In this document: one piece after another, positions 5,849 to 13,240 of the stretch | Numbering within the stretch: the stretch's first letter is position 1 | How the letters are laid out: each line of letters opens with the position of its first letter | Assembly: GCA_021837545.1 (NCBI GenBank) | Contig: JAKBFR010000036.1 | Span: 1 to 19,795 of the forward strand | DNA from: Bacillota bacterium | GTDB taxonomy: Bacteria > Bacillota_A > Clostridia > Clostridiales > Clostridiaceae | Reading direction: 5' to 3' | Length of the DNA: 19,795 bases | The notes under the pieces: model-generated | What the model was told of the DNA's origin: nothing | Databases searched by the model: none | Seen by the model: only the letters and a program-made list of their open reading frames with translations | Made by a program: the position numbers and the translations under genes

Positions 5849-6909
5849 CAATTGTTACGTACTCCATTTTCATTTACTCTATAACCATCCGGAGTTGTGC
5901 AGCTTACATATAAATGTCCTTCTTCATTAAATGAATAGTATGAGCCATTTAGACAAAGCCATAGAGGTTTATCTTTTTCTCCTTTTACTCTCATACAGTT
6001 TGAGTCTAAATAATATTTATGTCCATTATTTGAATCAGTATACCATGTGCTTTCAAGTGCATATCCCTCATTATTAAAAATATACCATTGTCCATCAATA
6101 TATTTCCATCCATTATTTGATGTATAATAATATCCTTTATCGGCATCAGTACAATACCACCAGCCTTCACTGTTCTGATTCCATCCTGATTCATACTTGT
6201 TTAAACTATGTACTATCCCATTGCATAATCCCTGTGCGAGCTTGTTCTCATAGCTATCATCATTTAATAGCCTGTCTTCCCCTGGATTAGACATAAATCC
6301 CATTTCTACTAATACTACAGGAACCTTAGACCAGTTAAATCCTGTTAAGTCGCTTCTTTCTGCTATACCTCTGTTATTCATTCCCACATTTGCAACTAAA
6401 TCATTTAATATAGTTTGTCCATATTGAGCACTTATAATACTTATATCTTTTGCATATCCTATTGGTGCTGGAACAAGCATTGATGCTCCCGTTATACTTT
6501 GATCATCTATTCCATCGCAGTGCATTCTAATAACTAAATCCGCATTATTATTATTCCCAATTTCTGCTCTTTCAATATTTCCAGGATCTTCAGAAGTTTG
6601 AGTTTTTGTCATTACAACAGTGTAGTTATTCTGCTCTAACAAAGTTTTCAATTTTTCTGAAACATTGAGTGTAACAGCATACTCCGGAACACCAGTCGCA
6701 ACGCCTTGAGTTCCTCCACCATCTTTTATTTTGGTAATGTTTGAATCTGGTGACTGAAGTTCATATTCACTGTTACCTCCAGCTCCATGTCCTGGATCAA
6801 TAACAACTACCTTTTTCCCTGATGCAAATGCAACCTGATTATTGGGAACACATATTATAGATACCAACAAAACAGCCATAGTTAAAAAACATGTTAATAG
6901 TCTTTTCAT
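5848..6909 (-). CDS. Exported N-acetylmuramoyl-L-alanine amidase with C-terminal wall-binding repeats
   Basis: It cleaves the amide bond between N-acetylmuramic acid and the stem peptide of peptidoglycan outside the cell. Residues 1-30 form a signal peptide (MKRL start, hydrophobic core, AFA-SG cleavage region). The Amidase_3 domain spans about 33-240, with zinc ligands H41 (DPGHG), E76 (VPEYAVT) and H130 (RMHCDG) and catalytic E202 (VEMGFMSN). Residues from about 245 hold aromatic repeats (GWWYCTD, GWKYIDGQWYIFNNEGY, YYSFNEEGH), typical of choline-binding-like cell-wall repeats. I chose ATG 6907-6909 because GGGGAGG lies six bases upstream; the earlier ATG at 6924 contains that RBS. The gene is 43 bp after cbiJ in a B12 operon, an unexpected location. 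Confidence 0.93.
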   Translation of the reverse strand: MKRLLTCFLTMAVLLVSIICVPNNQVAFASGKKVVVIDPGHGAGGNSEYELQSPDSNITKIKDGGGTQGVATGVPEYAVTLNVSEKLKTLLEQNNYTVVMTKTQTSEDPGNIERAEIGNNNNADLVIRMHCDGIDDQSITGASMLVPAPIGYAKDISIISAQYGQTILNDLVANVGMNNRGIAERSDLTGFNWSKVPVVLVEMGFMSNPGEDRLLNDDSYENKLAQGLCNGIVHSLNKYESGWNQNSEGWWYCTDADKGYYYTSNNGWKYIDGQWYIFNNEGYALESTWYTDSNNGHKYYLDSNCMRVKGEKDKPLWLCLNGSYYSFNEEGHLYVSCTTPDGYRVNENGVRNN

Positions 6910-6952
6910 CTTTTTCCTCCCCATCTAATAATATCAACATTAAAAAAGCACT

Positions 6953-7732
6953 CTATTTAGGTTGCTTTAAATTATATTCACTTATTAAATATTCAACTAA
7001 TTCCTCTTCATTATAAAATATCAAATCCCCTGTGTATTTTGGTCTTTCTATTACTATTAATTTGATTTTACATTCACGAGTAGCCTTAAGTTTTTCTAAT
7101 ACGCCGCCTTCAATTCCGCTATCTTTAGTTAAAATAACTTTAACATCATATTGATTTATAAAAGCTTTTTCAAGTTCATGCGATATCGGGCCTTGAAGGG
7201 CAATAATATCTTTAATGCTAATCCCTGCTTCTACTATCTTTGTTAAAACTTTAGGAGATGGTAAAATTCTATGTATAACTCTATATTTAAAATCTAGTCC
7301 CAAAAACTTAGAAACATTATTTCCACCTGTAGTATTTAAAATATTTCCATCTATTTTTTTTATAATATCAATAGCTTCATCATAATTTTTAACTCTTATA
7401 ATATCTTCGCCCGTAATGTTTTCTAGTATCCCTTGTCTTTCATATCTCACATATTGAATTTTAAGATCATTTGCACATTCTGACGCAGTTTTAGTAACTT
7501 CTTGTGCATAAGGATGTGAAGCATCAACTAAAACATCAATTTTATTAATTCTGATCCAATTTGACATTTCTTCTTTATTCAAAGGTTTTGTATTTAATAC
7601 TTTAATATTAAACTCTTTAAGTAACTCACCCCCATAAATTGTAGCTGTTGTAACTGCAATCTCATGTGTATATTTATTTATTAAAGACAAAATTTTTCGT
7701 CCTTCTGAAGTTCCTAGAATAAACCCAATCAT
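6953..7732 (-). CDS. cbiJ: Cobalt-precorrin-6A reductase CbiJ
   Basis: CbiJ reduces the cobalt-precorrin-6A macrocycle with NAD(P)H to the 6B form in the anaerobic corrin pathway. The 259-residue product begins MIGFILGTSEGRKI, the nucleotide-binding opening of the CobK/CbiJ family. It also carries VDASHPYAQEVTKTA around residues 70-85, NTTGGNN, RILPSP, ALQGP and the ILTKDSGIEGG block, all diagnostic. Length is normal. The RBS GGAG lies 5-8 bases before ATG 7730-7732. It follows cbiH by 82 bp. A 7-bp hairpin lies in that gap (7748-7767), AAGTTAT / ATAACTT. It precedes the amidase gene. Confidence 0.95.
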   Translation of the reverse strand: MIGFILGTSEGRKILSLINKYTHEIAVTTATIYGGELLKEFNIKVLNTKPLNKEEMSNWIRINKIDVLVDASHPYAQEVTKTASECANDLKIQYVRYERQGILENITGEDIIRVKNYDEAIDIIKKIDGNILNTTGGNNVSKFLGLDFKYRVIHRILPSPKVLTKIVEAGISIKDIIALQGPISHELEKAFINQYDVKVILTKDSGIEGGVLEKLKATRECKIKLIVIERPKYTGDLIFYNEEELVEYLISEYNLKQPK

Positions 7733-7747
7733 ATTTTCTCCAATCCT

Positions 7748-7767
7748 AAGTTATCTAAAAATAACTT
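7748..7767. repeat. Short hairpin in the cbiH-cbiJ gap
   Basis: AAGTTAT (7748-7754) and ATAACTT (7761-7767) form a perfect 7-bp stem with a 6-base loop just upstream of the cbiJ RBS. There is no T-run, so it may be an mRNA processing or stability structure. Confidence 0.4.
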
Positions 7768-7805
7768 TACTACTATACAATCATACTTATGAAACATTTT
7801 TTTGA

Positions 7806-7844
7806 AGAGGCTAACTATTTTTCTCTCTTATTTTCATAGCCTCT
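7806..7844. repeat. 8-bp inverted repeat at the end of cbiH
   Basis: AGAGGCTA (7806-7813) and TAGCCTCT (7837-7844) are exact inverse complements around a 23-base loop. They overlap the last codons and stop of cbiH. No T-run follows in the minus direction. Function is unknown. Confidence 0.4.
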
Positions 7845-8543
7845 AGGTGTTATAAATTTTCCATTTTTATAGTAACTCTTTGAATTTCCAACTATTACAA
7901 TTGACATCATATCTACTATTTCAGTATCAAAATCTCCAATTGTAAATAATTTATAGCTTTGACCCTCTCGAAGCGCATGTCTTACTACTGCTATTGGTGT
8001 AGAATCTTCTCTGAATTCTTTTATTATATCTATACATTCCCTTAAATATTCAGGTCTCCCCTTACTCTTTGGATTATATAAAGATATTATAAAATCTCCT
8101 TCAGCTGCTAATTTCACTCTCTTTTTTATATCTTCATAAGGTGTCATAAGATCACTTAAGCTAATATTGCAGTTATCATGCATAAGTGGCGCTCCAATGA
8201 CAGACCCTGCTGCACTTGATGCAGTTATACCTGGAATTATTTCAACATCTTCATTGTCTCTAAGTTCAAGTATTAATCCTGCCATTCCATAAATCCCTGC
8301 ATCTCCTGTACTTATTAATGCTACATTTTTATCTTTACATAAACTTAAGGCTTCCTTGCATCTAGCTTCTTCACCTTTCATTCCTGTTGAATATAATTCT
8401 TTATCTTTAACTAACTCTTTTATCATATCTATGTACTTATTATATCCCACAATAACATCACTATCTTCAATTGCTTTTAAAGCCCTTAAACTCATATTTT
8501 CCATACTTCCAGGACCTATTCCTATAACTCTTAATTTTCCCAT
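7815..8543 (-). CDS. cbiH: Cobalt-precorrin-3B C17-methyltransferase CbiH
   Basis: CbiH uses S-adenosylmethionine to methylate C17 with ring contraction in the anaerobic B12 pathway. The 242-residue product shows the tetrapyrrole methylase fold signatures: GIGPGSMENMSLRALKAIEDSD at the N-terminus (cut here into motif GIGPG), VGYNKYIDMI, STGDAGIYGMA around residues 80-90, and PGITASSAAGSVIGAPLMHD. SLYNPKSKGRP and a C-terminal TPRGYE are also characteristic of CbiH/CobJ. ATG 8541-8543 has AAGGATGG upstream. It is the first gene of the visible cobalamin run. The 200 bp ahead of it carry a promoter-like sequence but nothing recognisable as a B12 riboswitch. Confidence 0.96.
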   Translation of the reverse strand: MGKLRVIGIGPGSMENMSLRALKAIEDSDVIVGYNKYIDMIKELVKDKELYSTGMKGEEARCKEALSLCKDKNVALISTGDAGIYGMAGLILELRDNEDVEIIPGITASSAAGSVIGAPLMHDNCNISLSDLMTPYEDIKKRVKLAAEGDFIISLYNPKSKGRPEYLRECIDIIKEFREDSTPIAVVRHALREGQSYKLFTIGDFDTEIVDMMSIVIVGNSKSYYKNGKFITPRGYENKREK

Positions 8544-8602
8544 ATAAACTTAACCATCCTTTTTATTTTTTTATAATTAACAATATCTTATTACAAAATG
8601 AA

Positions 8603-8633
8603 AAATACCACAAATTTAATTAATGAGGTATTT
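8603..8633. promoter_or_regulatory. Inverted repeat in the cbiH leader
   Basis: AAATACC (8603-8609) and GGTATTT (8627-8633) form a perfect 7-bp inverted repeat with a 17-base centre, about 20 bases downstream of the putative cbiH promoter in the minus direction. The second arm is followed by a few Ts. It could be an operator or a weak attenuator; the sequence alone does not decide. Confidence 0.35.
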
Positions 8634-8650
8634 AGATAACACACTGTCAA

Positions 8651-8678
8651 ATTATATTATCATTTTAGTTATTTACAA
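8651..8678 (-). promoter_or_regulatory. Putative sigma-A promoter of cbiH
   Basis: On the minus strand TTGTAA (8678-8673) and a perfect TATAAT (8656-8651) are separated by 16 bases, about 110 bp upstream of the cbiH start. This is a plausible housekeeping promoter that would drive cbiH, cbiJ and the amidase unit. Confidence 0.5.
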
Positions 8679-8741
8679 GCTTTTCATGATTAATTTAAAA
8701 TTATTTAATGCAAAAAAATTAAAATTGTATTGAGTTTAGCT

Positions 8742-10505
8742 CTATTTATTTTCTTCCAAATATTCTATAAATATGCTAACTATCTCCGGGTCAAAATGTC
8801 TTCCAGAACATATTTTAAGTTCCTCAACCGCGTCTTCCATACTCATGGCTTTTTTATATACTCTATCATGAGTCATGACATCATAAGAATCTGCCACACT
8901 TACAATTCTAGCTACTAAAGGTATCTCTTCGCCTTTCAACTTGAGAGGATACCCATTTCCGTCCCACCTCTCATGATGAGTTAGAACCCCCCTGGCAACA
9001 CCATCTAATTGATTAGATGCCTTTACTATTCTATATCCTTTCTCTGTATGGGTTTTAATTGTCTCAAATTCGTCATCGGTTAATTTACTAGGCTTAAGTA
9101 ATATTTCTTCACTTATACCAATCTTTCCTATATCATGTAAATGAGCTACTATTAATAATTCATCCATTTCAGACATTGATAAAGATAATTTTTCACCTAT
9201 AGAAATTGCATTTTCTAATACTCTTTCCGTATGTTCTTCTGTTTCTACGCTTTTAGCTTCAAGACCCATCCTTAATGAATACATTATAGAACTATTAATA
9301 CTATTTTCTTGCAACAATTTGTGACGATATACTTTATCCTCTGCTTCCTTTAATGTATCATATATACTTTTCTCTAATTGACTAGTTACTGATGTTCCGA
9401 GTGCTATGCTTATATCAATTAATTGATTCTTATATTCCTTACAATTATCCAAAATTCTATTTATTATACTTTTACATTCATCTTTACTAGTATTTGGAAT
9501 TAACATTGCAAATTCATCTCCGCCAATTCTAAAAACTAAATCTTCTTCTTTACATGCATCTTTCAATACTTTGGCTATTATCTGTAATAATTTATCACCT
9601 TCCACGTGACCCACTGTATCATTTGTTATTTTTAATCCATTAACATCTCCCATAATTACACCAACTGGAAGATATTCCTCTGCCAGAAATTCCCGTGCCT
9701 TCTCTTCAAAATAAGTTCTGTTATATGCACCTGTCAAAATATCTGTATAACTTAGATATCTTAATCTTTCTTCAGTTTCTTTTATTTCAGTAACATCTAG
9801 AATAAGTCCAACAATACCAATTGTTTTTTTATCTTTATCTATAACAGGTTTCTTTATTACTTCACGATATTTTTTTCTCCCACCTTCATTACTAATTAAT
9901 AGATCGGTGAAGATAGGTCTTTTATTTTTTATTATTTCTTGATCATGTTTAACAAATGTAATTGCTAACTCGTTACTAGCTTGTATATCAAAATCATTCT
10001 TTCCTATCAAATCATGTACATCATTTTTTTTATGAAACTCAGTATATTCTTCATTTGTATAAATGTATTTGCCTTCTATGTCTTTATAAAAAACCATTCC
10101 TGGCAATGTATCTACTATTACTTTCAATAAATTTTCCTGTTCTTCTATCACTTTATCTTTTTCTTTTACAATTTCTATATTAGTATCTATGCCTGCTATA
10201 GCTTGTAAACAGCCATCTGCATCTATTAACGGGAATATAGTACACTTTCTATATACTCCATCTATATATCCTTCTGCTATACTTGGCTCCAAACTTTCTA
10301 TAACTGAATCACATTGATTATTATACCTTTGTGCTAATGCTTCATCAAAAATATCTTCATTTTTTGCTCCAATGATTTCTTTAACTTTTTCTTTATATAT
10401 TTTTTTATATTCGTCATTCGCATATATAAATTTTAGATCCAAATCCTTTATCCATATAGGTTGTGGAATATTTTCTATTAATAATTGGAATACTTCATAG
10501 TTCAT
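8742..10505 (-). CDS. PAS-PAS-GGDEF-HD-GYP cyclic-di-GMP signalling protein
   Basis: This 587-residue cytoplasmic protein combines synthesis and breakdown domains for cyclic di-GMP. Two PAS sensor domains cover about 5-115 and 125-240 (each opens with a LP-x-P/G...IKD or YKD pattern). A linker DVTEIKETEERLRYLSYTD leads to the GGDEF domain (about 245-405) with an intact GGDEF. Five residues upstream the product-inhibition site reads KEED instead of RxxD. The HD-GYP domain (about 408-587) has HDIGKIGI and HHERWDGNGYP. No membrane segment is visible, so any signal is probably internal. It is monocistronic by spacing, with its own promoter. Both catalytic motifs look intact, so the net activity cannot be predicted. 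Confidence 0.95.
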   Translation of the reverse strand: MNYEVFQLLIENIPQPIWIKDLDLKFIYANDEYKKIYKEKVKEIIGAKNEDIFDEALAQRYNNQCDSVIESLEPSIAEGYIDGVYRKCTIFPLIDADGCLQAIAGIDTNIEIVKEKDKVIEEQENLLKVIVDTLPGMVFYKDIEGKYIYTNEEYTEFHKKNDVHDLIGKNDFDIQASNELAITFVKHDQEIIKNKRPIFTDLLISNEGGRKKYREVIKKPVIDKDKKTIGIVGLILDVTEIKETEERLRYLSYTDILTGAYNRTYFEEKAREFLAEEYLPVGVIMGDVNGLKITNDTVGHVEGDKLLQIIAKVLKDACKEEDLVFRIGGDEFAMLIPNTSKDECKSIINRILDNCKEYKNQLIDISIALGTSVTSQLEKSIYDTLKEAEDKVYRHKLLQENSINSSIMYSLRMGLEAKSVETEEHTERVLENAISIGEKLSLSMSEMDELLIVAHLHDIGKIGISEEILLKPSKLTDDEFETIKTHTEKGYRIVKASNQLDGVARGVLTHHERWDGNGYPLKLKGEEIPLVARIVSVADSYDVMTHDRVYKKAMSMEDAVEELKICSGRHFDPEIVSIFIEYLEENK

Positions 10506-10566
10506 GTCTCTATTTTCCCCTAACAGTTCATTATTTCAATAATATAAATTTTGTTTTACATTATTG

Positions 10567-10606
10567 ATTATAACATATAGTCTAGTTTCATTTAAAGTTA
10601 ACTTTA
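10567..10606 (-). promoter_or_regulatory. Promoter of the GGDEF/HD-GYP gene with overlapping palindrome
   Basis: On the minus strand an extended -10 (TGTTATAAT, core at 10572-10567) is preceded by TTAAAT (10595-10590) at 17-base spacing. A perfect 14-bp palindrome, TAAAGTTAACTTTA (10593-10606), overlaps and lies just upstream of the -35. The palindrome could be an operator, but short AT-rich palindromes also arise by chance. Confidence 0.45.
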
Positions 10607-10641
10607 GGCATAATTAAAATACTAATCGTATATTTATTCAA

Positions 10642-10890
10642 TTATATTTCTCCATCTCGCATTTCAATTTCAGTACCTTCTGGGGCTTTCATTTTAAATA
10701 AATAACTATTTTCAATTCTATACAATGCTTCTCCATTTTTAAGTTTGAAATTTGTATAACCGAGTTCTTTTATTCTATCAAATTTTTCGTCTAAATTGTC
10801 TACTAAAAAACACATATGGACTATTCCTTCATTTAATTTATCCCAATTATTTAACTTATTTTCTTTTTTTCCAGTCTGTAGTTCGATCAT
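10642..10890 (-). pseudogene. N-terminally truncated VOC (glyoxalase/bleomycin-resistance) protein remnant
   Basis: The 82 residues correspond to the C-terminal half of a single-module VOC protein. MIELQTGK is a strand leading to a metal-ligand position, GIVHMCFLVDNLDE opens the second beta-alpha-beta unit (H29), and FKMKAPEGTEIEMRDGE ends with the usual glutamate-bearing strand. Full members have about 120-130 residues. The frame upstream of the ATG is closed by a TGA after eight codons, and the 95 bp to the next gene contain no N-terminal half in any frame. An AGGA sequence ahead of the ATG might still allow expression of the half-protein. The parent may have been a lactoylglutathione-lyase-like enzyme; substrate unknown. 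Confidence 0.6.
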
Positions 10891-10985
10891 AAATGTTCCT
10901 AATAATAATATTCATTTTTCAATATGTTATAAAATAGCTCCATCATACCCTCCAAATATTTTTTATACTTAATATAAACTCATGA

Positions 10986-11438
10986 TTATTTATTTATAAA
11001 TATTTTTTTCAAATATATCATATCAATACACTGAATATCACCTTCAAAAATTGTTTCAGGATAGTTGTCTATGAAAAAATTCTTCACAGTATGAGAATAT
11101 TGAAATCCTAATTTTCTATAAAATGGAATTGCGTTGTCTGTAGTGCCAACAAACATAACATTATAATCATTTTTATAAACATTAAAAAGATAATCTACAA
11201 GTTTTTTTGCATATCCTTTCATTTGATATTCTTCATCTGTTGCAATATTCTTTAATTCACATTCTGTATTTGATATTTTAACAACAACTGCTTGACAAAT
11301 TGTTTTATTTTCATCATTTAATACATATATTTCTCCCTTATCAAGATACAAATCAATCATTTCTTCACAAGGATCTGCAAGTAGCAATAGTGATAAATAC
11401 TCTTTTTTATTGGACTTAATTTTTTTAATAGTAAACAT
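10986..11438 (-). CDS. GNAT-family N-acetyltransferase
   Basis: The 150-residue product has the GNAT fold: an N-terminal helix and strands, then IATDEEYQMKGYAKKLVDYLF around residue 90. In that stretch Q-x-K-G-x-A forms the acetyl-CoA pyrophosphate loop (motif A). GTTDNAIPFYRKLGFQYSH (about 110-128) is the motif B region with the usual YxKLGF. The substrate is not predictable. I chose ATG 11436-11438 because AGGAGAG lies nine bases upstream; a TTG nine bases earlier overlaps that RBS. It is divergent from the secreted-protein gene to the right, with a shared 119-bp control region, and is followed by the truncated VOC gene. Confidence 0.88.
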   Translation of the reverse strand: MFTIKKIKSNKKEYLSLLLLADPCEEMIDLYLDKGEIYVLNDENKTICQAVVVKISNTECELKNIATDEEYQMKGYAKKLVDYLFNVYKNDYNVMFVGTTDNAIPFYRKLGFQYSHTVKNFFIDNYPETIFEGDIQCIDMIYLKKIFINK

Positions 11439-11557
11439 ACTAATCAACTCTCCTAATATTCTGTTTTAATTAACAAATTTAATACAATTCAAAGAATCAT
11501 ACCTTACGTATATTTTTTATTTAATCGAGAACACTAAAATTGAAAGGTGGTTATATA

Positions 11558-11875
11558 ATGAAAAAATTTATTCTGTTATTATTAATTTTAATATGCTTAT
11601 TATTTAATATAATTAACCCAATACCTGCATTTGCCGTCAATGTCTTTAAAGAAGGCGTTTATAAAGCAGCTGATTTTAATTTTTCACAAAATAATACTTA
11701 TAATGTTCAAAACGTTTCTAAGGGCGACAGTGTTAACTTGCTCCTTTTTGATGAAAATCAACTTGTAATACAAGCTATACGATTAGATCCTGAATCAGCA
11801 AAATATGCTTTACTCCCACTTAAACCTACCTACAGAATTGTAATCGTTGGCAATGGCGAAATATTTATCGCTTAA
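11558..11875 (+). CDS. Small secreted or membrane-anchored protein of unknown function
   Basis: The gene is not recognised. The 105-residue product starts MKKFILLLLILICLLFNIIN and has a classic signal peptide with a likely cleavage after AFA (about residue 26). The remaining 80 residues are predicted mostly beta: VNVFKEGVYKAADF, a NVSKGDSVNLLLFDENQLVIQAIRL stretch and a C-terminal YRIVIVGNGEIFIA. No cysteine lies in the mature part. ATG 11558-11560 is supported by AAAGGTGG nine bases upstream. It stands alone, with a clear terminator immediately after the stop. A small extracellular beta-domain protein is a reasonable structural guess only. Confidence 0.8.
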   Translation: MKKFILLLLILICLLFNIINPIPAFAVNVFKEGVYKAADFNFSQNNTYNVQNVSKGDSVNLLLFDENQLVIQAIRLDPESAKYALLPLKPTYRIVIVGNGEIFIA

Positions 11876-11877
11876 AA

Positions 11878-11900
11878 GGCACTTTCAACAGTGTCTTTTT
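11878..11900 (+). terminator. Bidirectional intrinsic terminator
   Basis: GGCACT (11878-11883) pairs with AGTGTC (11890-11895), one G-U, with a 6-base loop. TTTTT follows on the plus strand and a T-rich tail (CCTTTT) on the minus strand. It sits between the converging small secreted protein gene and the acyltransferase gene and probably serves both. Confidence 0.8.
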
Positions 11901-11918
11901 ATTGCTTCTTTATACTTA

Positions 11919-12920
11919 TTAGAATAATATTTTTTTTATAAATGTCTTTTGTATTATTTTATAAGTTAAAATTGTAATTCCTATAGTTAATCCTCCTATT
12001 ATAAATGATTCTATTACAGAATTGTAAATCCCACTTGATTTAAAAATATATGATATCTTCGTACAAAATATTGGTTCATGTAATAAAAATATGTAGAATG
12101 AATACTTACCTAAATATTGTAGCATTCTATTATCTTTTACTCTTATAGCAAAAAAATAATATGCAATTACAGATATAGGCCATAATACAAATCTCCTTAA
12201 AGGTCCGTTCAGTTCATTTACTGGATTTAATGTTATTATTAAAGCCAATATTAAATATGTAACTATTATTTTAATATCCCACTTTTTAACTTTGCTTTTT
12301 ATGTCATACTTGTAAAAAACTAAGCCCATATGAAAAAATAAATAATAATATATAAAATCAAATGGATGGCTAGCTAATAATTCACTATACCAAGACAATG
12401 AATATTGAATAATTACTATTCCCACAATAAATATTAGTTTGATTTTTTCACTTTTAATTAATTTATGTATTATTGGATATGTTAATGATATCAAAAGATA
12501 CATCGGTATATACCATAATTGATATGCTATATTATAACCTATGAATATTTCAAAAAAGCTTATGGCTGAATTTCTAATATTTAAACTTTCTAGATTAACT
12601 ATTATGTCTTTAATAAAAAATACCATACTTATCATTAAAAATGGCTTAATAACTTTATTGGTTCTACTTATTGCATATTCTTTGTAAGGTTTATCTATAT
12701 TATTTAAAGCATATTTGTAACCAGCTACAAATATAAACATAGGTACTGCTCCATGAATAAGGTTATCTACTAACCTAGTTGCAAAATCCACTTCTTCAAA
12801 GGACGTCTTATTTAGCACACTTAATAGATAATATGATGTAGAATGGATAAGAACTACAAATATAATAGCCAGTCCACTAAAGCTTTGCAATTCTGGAATC
12901 CAATTTTTATTTTTTTTCAT
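11919..12920 (-). CDS. Membrane acyltransferase, acyltransferase-3 (OafA/WecH-like) family
   Basis: The 333-residue protein is an integral membrane O-acyltransferase that probably acetylates an exported or envelope sugar. It begins with ELQSFSGLAIIFVVLIHSTSYY, matching the family's first helix with the invariant histidine (about H26). About ten hydrophobic helices follow, with the AVPMFIFVAGYKYAL segment of helix 2, YQLWYIPMYL, and a late GKYSFYIFLLHEPI block that ends the family core. Length is typical. ATG 12918-12920 has AAAGGAG at a somewhat long spacing (about 12). It ends convergently against the secreted-protein gene. The substrate is unknown because no glycan genes surround it. Confidence 0.9.
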   Translation of the reverse strand: MKKNKNWIPELQSFSGLAIIFVVLIHSTSYYLLSVLNKTSFEEVDFATRLVDNLIHGAVPMFIFVAGYKYALNNIDKPYKEYAISRTNKVIKPFLMISMVFFIKDIIVNLESLNIRNSAISFFEIFIGYNIAYQLWYIPMYLLISLTYPIIHKLIKSEKIKLIFIVGIVIIQYSLSWYSELLASHPFDFIYYYLFFHMGLVFYKYDIKSKVKKWDIKIIVTYLILALIITLNPVNELNGPLRRFVLWPISVIAYYFFAIRVKDNRMLQYLGKYSFYIFLLHEPIFCTKISYIFKSSGIYNSVIESFIIGGLTIGITILTYKIIQKTFIKKILF

Positions 12921-12959
12921 AAACGCTTTACTTCTCCTTTGAATTTAATTATTAAGTAT

Positions 12960-12988
12960 ATTATAGTCTTTTTCCCATTTTAATACAA
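12960..12988 (-). promoter_or_regulatory. Putative acyltransferase promoter
   Basis: TTGTAT and TATAAT on the minus strand are separated by 17 bases, 40 bases upstream of the acyltransferase start codon. The -10 is a perfect match and the -35 keeps only TTG. Confidence 0.5.
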
Positions 12989-13171
12989 TTTATTTAGACT
13001 ATATAATAAATACTGTTGCTCCTTTTGTTTAATAAGTTCCATATATTACATCTTTATTGGTAACAAAAAAAAATAATCTGTAAATAATATTGGGTAAACT
13101 TTCTTTTTTAATTACTCTAAATTAATTTTATATACATCCGATTATGTTTCATATTAAAATATAAATATTTT

Positions 13172-13180
13172 TGATATAAT
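13172..13180 (+). promoter_or_regulatory. Putative extended -10 promoter for the 13241 gene
   Basis: TGATATAAT provides TG-N-TATAAT, sixty bases upstream of the ATG at 13241. The -35 region is poor, as often tolerated with an extended -10. Confidence 0.5.
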
Positions 13181-13240
13181 AAATTAGTCATTCTTATTTG
13201 ATATTTTAAATCAATAAAAATTTCTTGAAAAGGAGTAATT

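Larger units (their letters stand above)
12921..13240. other. 320-bp divergent intergenic region
   Basis: No gene is seen. The left end carries a minus-strand promoter for the acyltransferase gene: TTGTAT (12988-12983) and TATAAT (12965-12960) with 17-base spacing. The right end carries a plus-strand extended -10 (TGATATAAT, core 13175-13180) for the membrane-protein gene. The middle is AT-rich with nothing I recognise. Confidence 0.55.

Noticed and set aside
6910..6924. Earlier amidase start at ATG 6924
   Set aside because: The ribosome site GGGGAGG lies inside those codons, and ATG 6909 gives a standard signal peptide.
8356..8547. Plus-strand open frame opposite cbiH
   Set aside because: Antisense of the conserved methyltransferase N-terminus with no ribosome site.
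10891..10945. A 15-codon frame beginning MMELFYN with GGAGG ahead of it, between the GNAT and VOC remnant
   Set aside because: Too short and without any recognised feature; noted as a possible leftover of the disrupted VOC region.
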